From Pseudocitrobacter corydidari (GTDB taxonomy: Bacteria; Pseudomonadota; Gammaproteobacteria; Enterobacterales; Enterobacteriaceae), in NCBI RefSeq assembly GCF_021172065.1, contig NZ_CP087880.1, positions 4,502,583 to 4,566,582 of the forward strand: a stretch of 64,000 nt of DNA. The letters run 5' to 3'. Shown piece by piece: positions 20,768 through 28,631 of the stretch. The translations under genes were made by a program, and so were the position numbers. Position 1 is the first letter of the stretch; every line of letters begins with the position of its first letter. Under the pieces are notes generated by a model that saw nothing but the letters and a program-made list of their open reading frames with translations, was not told where the DNA came from and did not search any database.

Positions 20768-21357
20768 TCGAGCTGTGAAATCTCCAGCGCCGCGCGGTCG
20801 ATCACGCCCACAATCTGTTTTAGCTGCGCGTCGCTGATTTCGCTCTGGTTAACTTTCAGGTTCAGCACGGCCTTGAAGTTTTCCAGCGCGCGTTTCATTT
20901 GCGGATCTTTACGCAGTTCGTGGCCGACCATGCGGAGTTTCAGCTTCGCCTGCACCTGCTCCAGCACCTCTTTGTTTTCCGCCAGCACATTGCTGCCTTC
21001 CCCGGTGATGGCGATTTTTTTGCGTCCACCGTCTTCTTCCTGGATGGTGATCAGCCCCTGATCCTGCAACAGATCGAGCGTCGGGTAGATTACGCCAGGG
21101 CTTGGGCTGTAGTTGCCCTGGGTCATGTTCTCGATCTCTTTGATCAGTTCGTAACCGTGGCTGGCGTTGCGGGAGAGGATATCCAGCACCACCAGACGCA
21201 GCTCGCCGTGGCCGAAGAAACGCTGACGACGCCCGCCGCCAAAGCCGCCGCCACCGCCGTGACGACCTTCACCACGACCACCACGACATTCGCGCTCACC
21301 ATGGCATTCACGACCACCGCGTCTGCCGCGGCCAAACTCTGAAAAGTGTCTCATCAT
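20764..21357 (-). CDS. yqjI: YqjI, PadR-family metal-responsive repressor
   Basis: This 197-residue transcription factor has an N-terminal Gly/Arg/His/Cys-rich extension (about 1-50) followed by a PadR winged helix domain (about 50-125, GELRLVVLDILSRNASHGYELI) and a helical dimerisation part. E. coli YqjI binds nickel or iron through its N terminus and represses yqjH and itself. The extension here contains only two Cys and few His, against the HEH/CC-rich stretch of E. coli, so its metal preference may differ. Two start codons are adjacent (ATGATG); I used the first. Confidence 0.92.
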   Translation of the reverse strand: MMRHFSEFGRGRRGGRECHGERECRGGRGEGRHGGGGGFGGGRRQRFFGHGELRLVVLDILSRNASHGYELIKEIENMTQGNYSPSPGVIYPTLDLLQDQGLITIQEEDGGRKKIAITGEGSNVLAENKEVLEQVQAKLKLRMVGHELRKDPQMKRALENFKAVLNLKVNQSEISDAQLKQIVGVIDRAALEISQLD

Positions 21358-21374
21358 TTTTACCTTAACTTGAT

Positions 21375-21388
21375 TTAGATATATCTAA
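21375..21388. promoter_or_regulatory. YqjI-type operator, yqjI side
   Basis: TTAGATATATCTAA is a perfect 14-bp palindrome 18 bases from the yqjI start, followed by a further ATATCTAA half-site at 21392. The same core recurs before yqjH, which fits a shared repressor. Confidence 0.75.
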
Positions 21389-21532
21389 CTTATATCTAAA
21401 TATCTGTCTTTAGCAAGGGTGAGATGGGATAAATTTTTATCTTTATGTAATTTAACGAATTAATTTTATATCGTGGATTTTTTGTGCGATGGGTAAAGTA
21501 TATCTTAAAAAAAGCTTGCTTTCTGCCTAACT

Positions 21533-21551
21533 GGCAATCATTATCATTTGC
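21533..21551. promoter_or_regulatory. Fur box before yqjH
   Basis: GGCAATCATTATCATTTGC matches the Fur consensus arrangement of ATCATTATC-type hexamers and lies about 50 bases upstream of the yqjH ATG. Fur control of yqjH is known in E. coli. Confidence 0.8.
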
Positions 21552-21559
21552 ATCAAGTT

Positions 21560-21571
21560 TAGATATATCTA
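21560..21571. promoter_or_regulatory. YqjI-type operator, yqjH side
   Basis: TAGATATATCTA is a perfect 12-bp palindrome identical in its core to the operator near yqjI. It sits between the Fur box and the yqjH start. Confidence 0.75.
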
Positions 21572-21601
21572 TTTTTCACGAAGGCGACGGATAACACCAC
21601 T

Positions 21602-22366
21602 ATGAAAGAAAAAAAATACCCGCAGCGCGTGCGTAATGAACTGCGTTTTCGCGAATTGAGCGTGTTACGCGTGGAGCGCATCGGCGCAGGTTTTCAGCGC
21701 ATTGTGCTCGGCGGCGAGGCGTTGGAAGGCTTCTCTTCACGCGGTTTTGACGATCACACCAAACTGTTTTTCCCTCAGGCAGGCGAACGTATCGCGCCGC
21801 CGACCATGACCGACGAAGGGATCGTCTGGCCGGACGGCGTGCGCCCGCAGTCGCGCGACTACACGCCGCTCTATAACGCCGAGCGTCACGAGCTGGCCTA
21901 TGACTTCTTTATTCATGATGGCGGCGTGGCAAGCTCATGGGCGATGAATGCCCGCGTGGGGGATACGCTAACGATTGGCGGGCCGCGTGGTTCGCTGGTG
22001 GTGCCGGAGGATTACGCCTGGCAGCTTTATGTGTGTGATGAATCGGGTATGCCTGCGCTGCGCCGCCGTCTGGAAAGCCTGCGCCAGCTCCCGACACGCC
22101 CGCAGGTTAAGGCCATTGTGACGATCGCGGATGCGGCGTATCAGGACTATCTGGCGGAGTTCAGCGAGTTTGAGATCGAGTGGGTGATAGGTCATCGCGA
22201 ACAAGCCGTGGCCGATAAACTGGCGACGCTGTCTGTGCCTGCGGAGGATTATTTTATCTGGGTGACCGGGGAAGGTGCGGTAGCGAAATCGCTGGTTAGC
22301 CGTTTTGAGAATGACGCGATTGATCAACAGCTGTTAAGGACTCAGGCGTACTGGCATAAGAAGTAA
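21602..22366 (+). CDS. yqjH: YqjH, NADPH-dependent ferric-siderophore reductase
   Basis: This 254-residue FAD-dependent enzyme of the SIP (ViuB) family releases iron from ferric siderophores such as ferric enterobactin and dicitrate in the cytoplasm. An N-terminal FAD-binding barrel (about 15-140) contains the flavin motif SRDYTPL and DFFIHDGGVASSWA; the C-terminal NADPH-binding domain includes EDYFIWVTGEG. Length equals E. coli YqjH. A Fur box and a YqjI-type palindrome in the divergent promoter indicate control by iron and by YqjI. Confidence 0.95.
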   Translation: MKEKKYPQRVRNELRFRELSVLRVERIGAGFQRIVLGGEALEGFSSRGFDDHTKLFFPQAGERIAPPTMTDEGIVWPDGVRPQSRDYTPLYNAERHELAYDFFIHDGGVASSWAMNARVGDTLTIGGPRGSLVVPEDYAWQLYVCDESGMPALRRRLESLRQLPTRPQVKAIVTIADAAYQDYLAEFSEFEIEWVIGHREQAVADKLATLSVPAEDYFIWVTGEGAVAKSLVSRFENDAIDQQLLRTQAYWHKK

Positions 22367-22378
22367 GTGCGCTGGTTT

Positions 22379-22778
22379 TGTCGGGTGGCGCTGCGCTTAC
22401 CCGACCTACAAAAGCTGCATACGCTGTTTGTCGGATGGCGCTGCGCTTACCCGACCTACAAAAGCTGCATACGCTGTGTGTCGGGTGGCGCTGCGCTTAC
22501 CCGACCTACAAAAACTGAATACGCTGTGTGTCGGGTGGCGCTGCGCTTACCCGACCTACAAAAGCTGTATACGCTGTGTGTCGGGTGGCGCTGCGCTTAC
22601 CCGACCTACAAAAGCTGAATACGCTGTGTGTCGGGTGGCGCTGCGCTTACCCGACCTACAAAAGCTGAATACGCTGTGTGTCGGGTGGCGCTGCGCTTAC
22701 CCGACCTACAAAAACTGAATACGCTGTTTGTCGGGTGGCGCTGCGCTTACCCGACCTACAAAAGCTGCATACGCTGTA
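22379..22778. repeat. Tandem array of eight 50-bp REP units
   Basis: Eight head-to-tail 50-bp units begin at 22379, 22429, 22479, 22529, 22579, 22629, 22679 and 22729. Each carries a GTCGGGTGGCGC/ACCCGAC hairpin and a 20-base linker. The palindrome is invariant except for one G-to-A in unit 2, whereas the linkers vary at a few positions (GCTGCAT, ACTGAAT, GCTGTAT, GCTGAAT). The unit is not a multiple of 3, so repeat-encoded reading frames appear in several frames; they are not genes. It lies downstream of yqjH. Confidence 0.96.
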
Positions 22779-22806
22779 GGCCGGGTAAGCGAAGCGCCAC
22801 CCGGCG
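22776..22806. repeat. Inverted REP closing the array
   Basis: A single REP in the opposite orientation, GTAGGCCGGGTAAGCG with GCCACCCGGCG, ends the tandem array. It differs at one position within the palindrome from the REP at 58677. Confidence 0.9.
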
Positions 22807-22941
22807 CAATCGCAATAGCCAAATTGCGGCAAAGCTTTGCCGAAAATAATTGTATTGCCCCGCCCGGTGCGGCAACTCGCTTATAACTCCTCGTAATAAC
22901 ACATTCCTTTTTGTTGTTTGCTATCTGTCACCCATTCCCGA

Positions 22942-22973
22942 TATCGTCTGGACGTCCATACTTCTAAACCGCT
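22942..22973. promoter_or_regulatory. Candidate MetJ operator (four tandem met boxes)
   Basis: Four contiguous 8-mers, TATCGTCT, GGACGTCC, ATACTTCT and AAACCGCT, match the met box AGACGTCT at 5, 6, 6 and 5 of 8 positions. MetJ binds two or more tandem 8-bp boxes. The array ends 13 bases before the metN ATG, where bound repressor would block transcription or translation start. Confidence 0.6.
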
Positions 22974-22986
22974 ATTTGGCAGACGA

Positions 22987-24009
22987 ATGATAGTACTCAG
23001 GAATATTTCAAAGATTTTTAACCCTGGAAAAGGGACGATAACGGCAGTCGATAACGTCAACCTGAGCATCGAGCAGGGGCAGATCTACGGCATTATCGGC
23101 TACAGCGGCGCGGGAAAAAGCACGCTGATCCGCCTGCTCAATGGGCTGGAAAAACCGTCTGCGGGCAGCGTGATTGTGAATGGGCAGGATATCTCCGCCG
23201 CTAAAGGCGAAACATTGCGTCAGGCACGCCTGAAAATCAGCATGGTATTCCAGCACTTTAACCTGCTCTGGTCGCGCACGGTAAGCGAAAACATCGCCTT
23301 TTCGATGCAGATTGCCGGCGTACCGAAAGCCAAAATTCGCGCTCGCGTGGCGGAACTGGTTGAGCTGGTGGGCCTGAAGGGGCGCGAAAACGCCTATCCC
23401 TCGCAGTTAAGCGGCGGGCAGAAGCAACGTGTGGGCATCGCCCGCGCGCTGGCTAATAACCCGGACGTGCTGCTGTGCGATGAAGCGACATCGGCGCTCG
23501 ACCCGCAAACCACCGATCAAATTCTCGACCTGCTGCTGGATATCAACCGCCGCTTCCGTTTAACCATTGTGCTCATCACCCATGAAATGCACGTGGTGCG
23601 CAAAATCTGCGACCGCGTGGCGGTGATGGAAGACGGCAAAGTGGTGGAAGAGGGCGATGTGCTGGAGGTCTTTACCCATCCGCAAAAGCCGATTACTCAG
23701 CAGTTTGTGCGCCAGGTAAGCCAGTACGTCGAAGAAGAGGCGTTTAACCCTGCACTCACCGACGGCCTGACCGGCAGCATTATCAAGCTGACCTTTACCG
23801 GGCAGACGACCCATCGTCCGGTGGTGGGCGAGCTGATGCTGCGCTACGGCCTGCCGTTTAACATTCTGCACGGCAAGATGACACAGACCACCCACGGCGC
23901 GTTTGGTCAGCTCTGGCTGCATGTGGTGGCGAACCCTGAACAACTGAAAAGCATCCTCGCAGATTTGCAGGAAACTGGCATCGACAGCGAGGTAGTGAAA
24001 CATGGCTGA
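22987..24009 (+). CDS. metN: MetN-type ABC transporter ATP-binding protein
   Basis: This 340-residue ATPase carries Walker A GYSGAGKSTL, Q-loop FQHFNLL, signature LSGGQKQR, Walker B LLCDEATSALD and the H-loop histidine in THEM, followed by a C-terminal NIL domain (about 265-340) that in MetN binds methionine and inhibits transport. Length and order fit methionine importers of the MetNIQ class. The frame is open 23 codons earlier, but those cross the met-box array, so I used the ATG at 22987. It overlaps metI by 8 bases. It is probably a second, accessory set beside the usual metNIQ; that cannot be checked within this window. Confidence 0.88.
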   Translation: MIVLRNISKIFNPGKGTITAVDNVNLSIEQGQIYGIIGYSGAGKSTLIRLLNGLEKPSAGSVIVNGQDISAAKGETLRQARLKISMVFQHFNLLWSRTVSENIAFSMQIAGVPKAKIRARVAELVELVGLKGRENAYPSQLSGGQKQRVGIARALANNPDVLLCDEATSALDPQTTDQILDLLLDINRRFRLTIVLITHEMHVVRKICDRVAVMEDGKVVEEGDVLEVFTHPQKPITQQFVRQVSQYVEEEAFNPALTDGLTGSIIKLTFTGQTTHRPVVGELMLRYGLPFNILHGKMTQTTHGAFGQLWLHVVANPEQLKSILADLQETGIDSEVVKHG

Positions 24010-24670
24010 GCAATTCTTACCGCATCTGAAATGGGATGCCCTGTGGGCAGCCACCCAGGAGACGCTCTACATGACCGCGCTTTCCGGCGTGGCGACGTTT
24101 ATCCTCGGCATCGCGCTCGGGCTGGCGCTGTTTTTGACTGCCAAAGGCGGGCTCTTTTATAACCGCCCGCTGTATAGCGTGATTTCGGTGGTGGTGAACG
24201 TCTTCCGTTCCATTCCGTTCATTATTTTGATTGTGCTGCTGATCCCGTTTACCAAAACGATCGTCGGCACCATTCTCGGCGCGAACGCGGCGCTGCCTGC
24301 CCTGATTGTTGGCGCGGCTCCGTTTTATGCGCGACTGGTCGAGATTGCCCTGCGTGAAGTCGACAAAGGGGTGATTGAGGCAACCCGTTCTATGGGCGCA
24401 CGCCTGTCGACGCTGATTTTCCGCGTCCTGCTGCCCGAATCTTCCCCGGCGCTGGTTTCCGGTATTACCGTCACGCTGATTGCGCTGGTGAGTTACAGCG
24501 CGATGGCGGGGGTGATCGGCGCAGGTGGCTTAGGGAATCTGGCTTATCTGGAAGGATTCCAGCGCAACCACAATGACGTCACGCTGGTCGCGACGGTGAC
24601 GATTCTCATCATCGTTTTCATCATCCAGTTCTGCGGCGACGTACTGACTTCTCTGTTAGATAAACGCTAA
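24002..24670 (+). CDS. metI: MetI-type ABC transporter permease
   Basis: This 222-residue inner-membrane permease has about five membrane segments and the EAA loop REVDKGVIEATRSMGA that docks the ATPase. It resembles MetI of D-/L-methionine importers (217 residues in E. coli). The ATG overlaps the end of metN and has GAGGT seven bases upstream, within metN, so translation is coupled. It lies 23 bases before metQ. Confidence 0.88.
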   Translation: MAEQFLPHLKWDALWAATQETLYMTALSGVATFILGIALGLALFLTAKGGLFYNRPLYSVISVVVNVFRSIPFIILIVLLIPFTKTIVGTILGANAALPALIVGAAPFYARLVEIALREVDKGVIEATRSMGARLSTLIFRVLLPESSPALVSGITVTLIALVSYSAMAGVIGAGGLGNLAYLEGFQRNHNDVTLVATVTILIIVFIIQFCGDVLTSLLDKR

Positions 24671-24693
24671 TAACACACACAGGAACCATCATC

Positions 24694-25506
24694 ATGAAAA
24701 AGACACTCACGCTAATCGCCGCCGCTACCCTGAGCGCCCTGAGCTTTGCTTCCTGGGCTGACACCCTGACCGTGGGGGCGTCCAACACGCCGCACGCGGA
24801 AATTCTGGAGCAGGCGAAACCGATTCTGGCGAAGCAGGGCATTGACCTTGAGATCAAACCGTTCCAGGACTACATCCTGCCGAACACCGCGCTGGCGGGC
24901 CGCGACATCGATGCCAACTACTTCCAGCACATCCCGTATCTGAACAGCGTGCTGAAAGATCATGCGGGCGATAAAGATTATGATTTCGTGAGTGCCGGGG
25001 CTATCCACATCGAGCCGATTGGTATTTACTCCAAAAAATACAAAACGCTGAAAGACCTGCCGGAAGGCGGCAAAATCATCATGCGTGACGCGGTTTCCGA
25101 AGAGGGGCGTATTCTCTCCATCTTCGAAAAAGAGGGCGTGATCAAGCTGAAGCCGGGGATTGATAAAGTGACCGCGCGTATCAGCGATATCGTGGAAAAC
25201 CCGAAAAAGCTGCAATTCCTGCCGAACGTCGAAGCGTCTCTGCTGCCGCAGATGTACAACAACGATGAAGGCGCGGCGGTGGTGATCAACGCCAACTACG
25301 CGATTGATGCGGGCCTCGACCCGGTGCATGATCCGATTGCGGTAGAGAGCGGCGAAAATAACCCGTATGCCAATATCATCACCGTGCATCGCGGCGACGA
25401 GAAGAAAAAAGATATCGTGGCGCTGGTGAACGTGCTGCACTCGAAAGAGATTCAGGAGTGGATCCGCACCAAATACAAAGGCGCGGTGATCCCGGTTAAT
25501 AACTGA
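24694..25506 (+). CDS. metQ: MetQ-like (NlpA family) substrate-binding protein
   Basis: This 270-residue periplasmic binding protein of the NlpA/MetQ family begins with a signal peptide of about 22 residues ending SFASWA-D, then LTVGASNTPHAEILEQ and GKIIMRDAVSEEGR, family blocks around the methionine pocket. Unlike E. coli MetQ it has no lipobox; the whole protein contains no cysteine, so it should be a soluble periplasmic protein rather than a lipoprotein. It is the third gene of metNIQ. The met boxes upstream support methionine or a derivative as substrate; other NlpA ligands remain possible. Confidence 0.87.
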   Translation: MKKTLTLIAAATLSALSFASWADTLTVGASNTPHAEILEQAKPILAKQGIDLEIKPFQDYILPNTALAGRDIDANYFQHIPYLNSVLKDHAGDKDYDFVSAGAIHIEPIGIYSKKYKTLKDLPEGGKIIMRDAVSEEGRILSIFEKEGVIKLKPGIDKVTARISDIVENPKKLQFLPNVEASLLPQMYNNDEGAAVVINANYAIDAGLDPVHDPIAVESGENNPYANIITVHRGDEKKKDIVALVNVLHSKEIQEWIRTKYKGAVIPVNN

Positions 25507-25513
25507 TCCTTCC

Positions 25514-25538
25514 GCCCGGTTAACGCCGGGCGTTTCTC
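25514..25538 (+). terminator. Possible metQ terminator
   Basis: GCCCGG and CCGGGC form a 6-bp stem around TTAACG-like loop bases, followed by GTTTCT, just past the metQ stop. The tail is short, so readthrough into scsA is possible. Confidence 0.5.
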
Positions 25539-25622
25539 CCTCTCCGACACTTCTTTACAGCAATAAGATTGCCAAACCATTTTCGCCCGTTAAGATTAAG
25601 CCCGTATTTATACGAGGTAATG

Positions 25623-25973
25623 ATGATTCATCGACAGCGAAAGGCGATATTACTGGTAGCCCTTGCATGTCTGGTGGTGCTGGTTTGCACCGCGCAGCGC
25701 ATGGCGAGCCTGCACGCCCTGACGATGAACGTTGCCTCCGTAAGCCAGACCGTCTCATCGGATGGCGATGCGCCCGTCACGCCTTGCGAACTGAGCGCGA
25801 AATCGCTGCTGGCGTCGCCGCCGGTGCTGTTTGAAGGCGCGCTGTTTGCCGTTGCACTGCTGCTGGCGGTTCTGGCGGCGCTGCCCGTCTTCTTCACGCG
25901 CGTCTGGCCTCCTCGCGTTATCTCTCCGCCCCGATTGCGGGTGCATCTCCGATTATGCGTCTTCCGTGAGTGA
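25623..25973 (+). CDS. scsA: ScsA-like membrane protein of the copper-suppressor operon
   Basis: This 116-residue protein starts with a hydrophobic segment (about 8-26) and has a second, longer one (about 70-95), with a single cysteine between them in PVTPCELSA. Small size, the two segments and position directly before scsB fit ScsA (DUF2946 type) of the Salmonella suppressor-of-copper-sensitivity operon; the molecular role of ScsA is poorly known. Of two adjacent ATG codons I used the second (25623), because GAGGT lies only one base before the first. It is 49 bases before scsB. Confidence 0.7.
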   Translation: MIHRQRKAILLVALACLVVLVCTAQRMASLHALTMNVASVSQTVSSDGDAPVTPCELSAKSLLASPPVLFEGALFAVALLLAVLAALPVFFTRVWPPRVISPPRLRVHLRLCVFRE

Positions 25974-26022
25974 GTTTTAGCCTGCGTTATTCAGGTTAAT
26001 TAATTACTTACGGAGAAAACCG

Positions 26023-28035
26023 ATGCTTACTTTTTTCAGGCAGCTTCTGCTCTGCCTGGTTTGTCTGTGGCTGCCCGCAAGCTGGGCGGCAGACAGCGGC
26101 TGGCTGCGCGCCGCCGATAACGACCACGCCAGCGTGCGGCTGCGCACGCAAACTCTTCCTGGCGGCGAGACGCGCCTGCTTCTTGATGTTCAACTGGAGA
26201 AGGGCTGGAAAACCTACTGGCGCTCGCCGGGCGAGGGTGGAATTGCGCCCACTATCGTCTGGAATGATTCGCCGTCGGTGACCTGGCGCTGGCCGGTGCC
26301 GCAACGTTTTGATGTTGCGGGTATTACGACCCAGGGCTATCACGATGACGTCAGCTTCCCCATCACGCTGCATGATGTAAAAACGCCGACGCTGAGCGGC
26401 GTGCTGACGCTCTCTACCTGTAGCAACGTCTGTATTCTGACGGACTATCCGTTCTCGCTCGACCTGCGTGCGCCGACGGATAAAAACATCGATTACGACT
26501 TCACCCGCGCGATGGGCACACTGCCACGTGAAGATGGGCTTACCACCACGTTGCAGGCGGATTACGCGCCGGGAAAAATGATCGTTACCGCCACGCGTGA
26601 GGGCGGCTGGCACTCGCCCGCGCTGTTTCTCGATACGCTGGACGGCGTCAGTTTTGCCAAACCCAGTGTGCAGGTGAACGGCGATACGCTCATCGCCACC
26701 GTGCCGGTGACGGACGAATGGGGCGATAGTGCGCCCGATTTACAGGGCAAAACGCTGTCGCTGGTGCTGGCGGATAACGGCCTCGCGCAGGAGAGCACCC
26801 GCGTGATTGGCCGGGCGAGTGGGCTGCCGTCTGACGGCGTGTCGCTGTGGCTGGTGCTGTCGATGGCGCTGCTCGGCGGGCTGATCCTTAACATCATGCC
26901 CTGCGTATTACCGGTGCTGGCGATGAAACTTGGATCGGTATTACAGGGCGATAGCACGCAACGCGGCGTGGTGCGGCGGCAGTTCCTGGCCTCGGTGGCG
27001 GGGATTGTGGCGTCATTTCTGGCGCTGGCATTGATGATGACGCTGTTGCGTCTGAGTAATCAGGCGCTGGGCTGGGGAATTCAGTTCCAGAATCCGTGGT
27101 TTATTGCGGCGATGGTGCTGGTGATGGTGCTGTTCAGCGCCAGCCTGCTGGGATTGTTCGAAATTCGCCTCTCATCAAACACCACGACGTTTCTCGCCAC
27201 GCGCGGCGGTCGCGGGCTGGCGGGGCATTTCTGGCAGGGCGCATTTGCCACGCTGCTGGCTACGCCCTGCACCGCGCCGTTCCTCGGTACGGCGGTGTCG
27301 GTGGCGCTGGTTGCGCCGCTGCCGAAACTGTGGGGCATTTTCCTGGCGATGGGGATCGGCATGAGCCTGCCGTGGCTGTTGGTCGCGGCCTGGCCGGGGC
27401 TGGCACAGCGCCTGCCGAAGCCGGGCCGCTGGATGAACCTCGTGCGCATCGTGCTGGGCGTGATGATGCTGGGCTCCGCGCTCTGGCTGCTGACGCTACT
27501 GAACGCGCATGTTGGGGCAGCCATCACCTGGGGAATTGGCGGCGTGCTGGCGCTGCTGCTGTGCGTTGCGCTGGCCTGGCGCTATCGCGGGCGTGTGGCA
27601 CTGGGCGCGGCAGGGCTGATGCTGATGACTGCGGCGGCACTTTTCTGGCTTCCGCAATCATCTTCCCCGCTGCGCGACCGAATTGACTGGCAGCCGCTGA
27701 GCGAACAGGCGATCCAGACGGCACTGGGTGACGGCAAGCGTGTGTTTGTTGATGTGACCGCCGACTGGTGTGTGACCTGTAAAGCCAATAAATACAATGT
27801 GCTGCTGCGTGATGACGTTCAGCAGGCGCTCACTTCGCCAGATGTTGTCGCCCTGCGCGGAGACTGGAGCCGCCCGTCCACCGCCATCAGCCAGTTTCTC
27901 CAGCGCCGCCAAAGCGCGGCTATCCCGTTTAATCAAATTTATGGCCCCGGAACGCCGCAGGGCGAGATTCTGCCGCCGCTGCTCAGCCGCGATGCGGTAC
28001 TGAATGCGTTGTCCAACGCTAAAGGAAAAAACTAA
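26023..28035 (+). CDS. scsB: ScsB, DsbD-family transmembrane thiol reductase
   Basis: This 670-residue protein has a signal peptide (about 1-22), a periplasmic DsbD-alpha-like domain with the cysteine pair CSNVC, a membrane domain of about eight segments with the redox cysteines in NIMPCVLPVL and ATPCTAPFLG, and a C-terminal periplasmic thioredoxin domain with DWCVTCKANK. This is the electron path of DsbD/ScsB, passing reducing power from cytoplasmic thioredoxin to periplasmic partners, here probably ScsC. It overlaps scsC by one base. Salmonella Scs proteins protect against copper and peroxide. Confidence 0.93.
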   Translation: MLTFFRQLLLCLVCLWLPASWAADSGWLRAADNDHASVRLRTQTLPGGETRLLLDVQLEKGWKTYWRSPGEGGIAPTIVWNDSPSVTWRWPVPQRFDVAGITTQGYHDDVSFPITLHDVKTPTLSGVLTLSTCSNVCILTDYPFSLDLRAPTDKNIDYDFTRAMGTLPREDGLTTTLQADYAPGKMIVTATREGGWHSPALFLDTLDGVSFAKPSVQVNGDTLIATVPVTDEWGDSAPDLQGKTLSLVLADNGLAQESTRVIGRASGLPSDGVSLWLVLSMALLGGLILNIMPCVLPVLAMKLGSVLQGDSTQRGVVRRQFLASVAGIVASFLALALMMTLLRLSNQALGWGIQFQNPWFIAAMVLVMVLFSASLLGLFEIRLSSNTTTFLATRGGRGLAGHFWQGAFATLLATPCTAPFLGTAVSVALVAPLPKLWGIFLAMGIGMSLPWLLVAAWPGLAQRLPKPGRWMNLVRIVLGVMMLGSALWLLTLLNAHVGAAITWGIGGVLALLLCVALAWRYRGRVALGAAGLMLMTAAALFWLPQSSSPLRDRIDWQPLSEQAIQTALGDGKRVFVDVTADWCVTCKANKYNVLLRDDVQQALTSPDVVALRGDWSRPSTAISQFLQRRQSAAIPFNQIYGPGTPQGEILPPLLSRDAVLNALSNAKGKN

Positions 28036-28631
28036 TGCGCGTATTTACTCTGATATTACTGCTGTGTATGGCCACCTTTGGCCAGGCGCAAGAATCGGAC
28101 ACACAATCGCAGCTCACCGAGATGATTTTCAATGACCCGACCAGCCCGCGTAAAGGCGCGGAAAAACCGGCGCTGATGATCGTCAACTTTACCGATTACA
28201 ACTGCCCCTACTGCAAACAGTTTGACCCGATGCTGGAGAAAATTGTGCAGGATTACCCGCAGGTGCAACTGGTCGTTAAACTGTTGCCGTTTCGCGGAGA
28301 AAGTTCGATGACCTCCGCCCGCGTGGCGTTAACCACCTGGCGTCAGCAGCCGGAAAAATTCTGGGCGCTGCATCAGCGGTTAATGGCGAAAAAGGGCACG
28401 CACGATGACGCTTCTATCCTGAATGCGCAGCAGAAAACCCAGACGGCGGATATCAAGGCGGATGCGCAAAGCACGGACAGTGTGAAGCTGAATCTGATCC
28501 TGTCGCAGGTGCTGGGCATTCAGGGAACGCCCGCAACGATCGTCGGCGATCAACTGGTGGCGGGCGCTATCGCCTATGACGATCTGGAGGCGCTGGTGAA
28601 AGAACAGCTGGCGAAAGCCAATGCGCAGTAA
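28035..28631 (+). CDS. scsC: ScsC, periplasmic DsbA-like thiol protein
   Basis: This 198-residue protein has a signal peptide (about 1-18), a short N-terminal segment and a DsbA-like thioredoxin fold with the active site CPYC in FTDYNCPYCKQFDPM and the cis-proline region GTPATIVG. The short segment before the domain resembles monomeric Salmonella ScsC rather than the trimeric Proteus form. It is probably kept reduced by ScsB and acts as a disulfide reductase/isomerase or copper-binding thiol protein. Overlaps of 1 and 11 bases with scsB and scsD show tight coupling. Confidence 0.92.
   Translation: MRVFTLILLLCMATFGQAQESDTQSQLTEMIFNDPTSPRKGAEKPALMIVNFTDYNCPYCKQFDPMLEKIVQDYPQVQLVVKLLPFRGESSMTSARVALTTWRQQPEKFWALHQRLMAKKGTHDDASILNAQQKTQTADIKADAQSTDSVKLNLILSQVLGIQGTPATIVGDQLVAGAIAYDDLEALVKEQLAKANAQ

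Noticed and set aside
22379..22778. CRISPR array
   Set aside because: The units are directly contiguous palindromic REPs with near-identical linkers; there are no unique spacers and no cas genes in the window.
22367..22849. Overlapping 70-96 residue reading frames made of repeated CVGWRCAYPTYKS-like units
   Set aside because: They are translations of the 50-bp REP array in different frames, with no start signals and no homology expected; the DNA repeat explains them fully.
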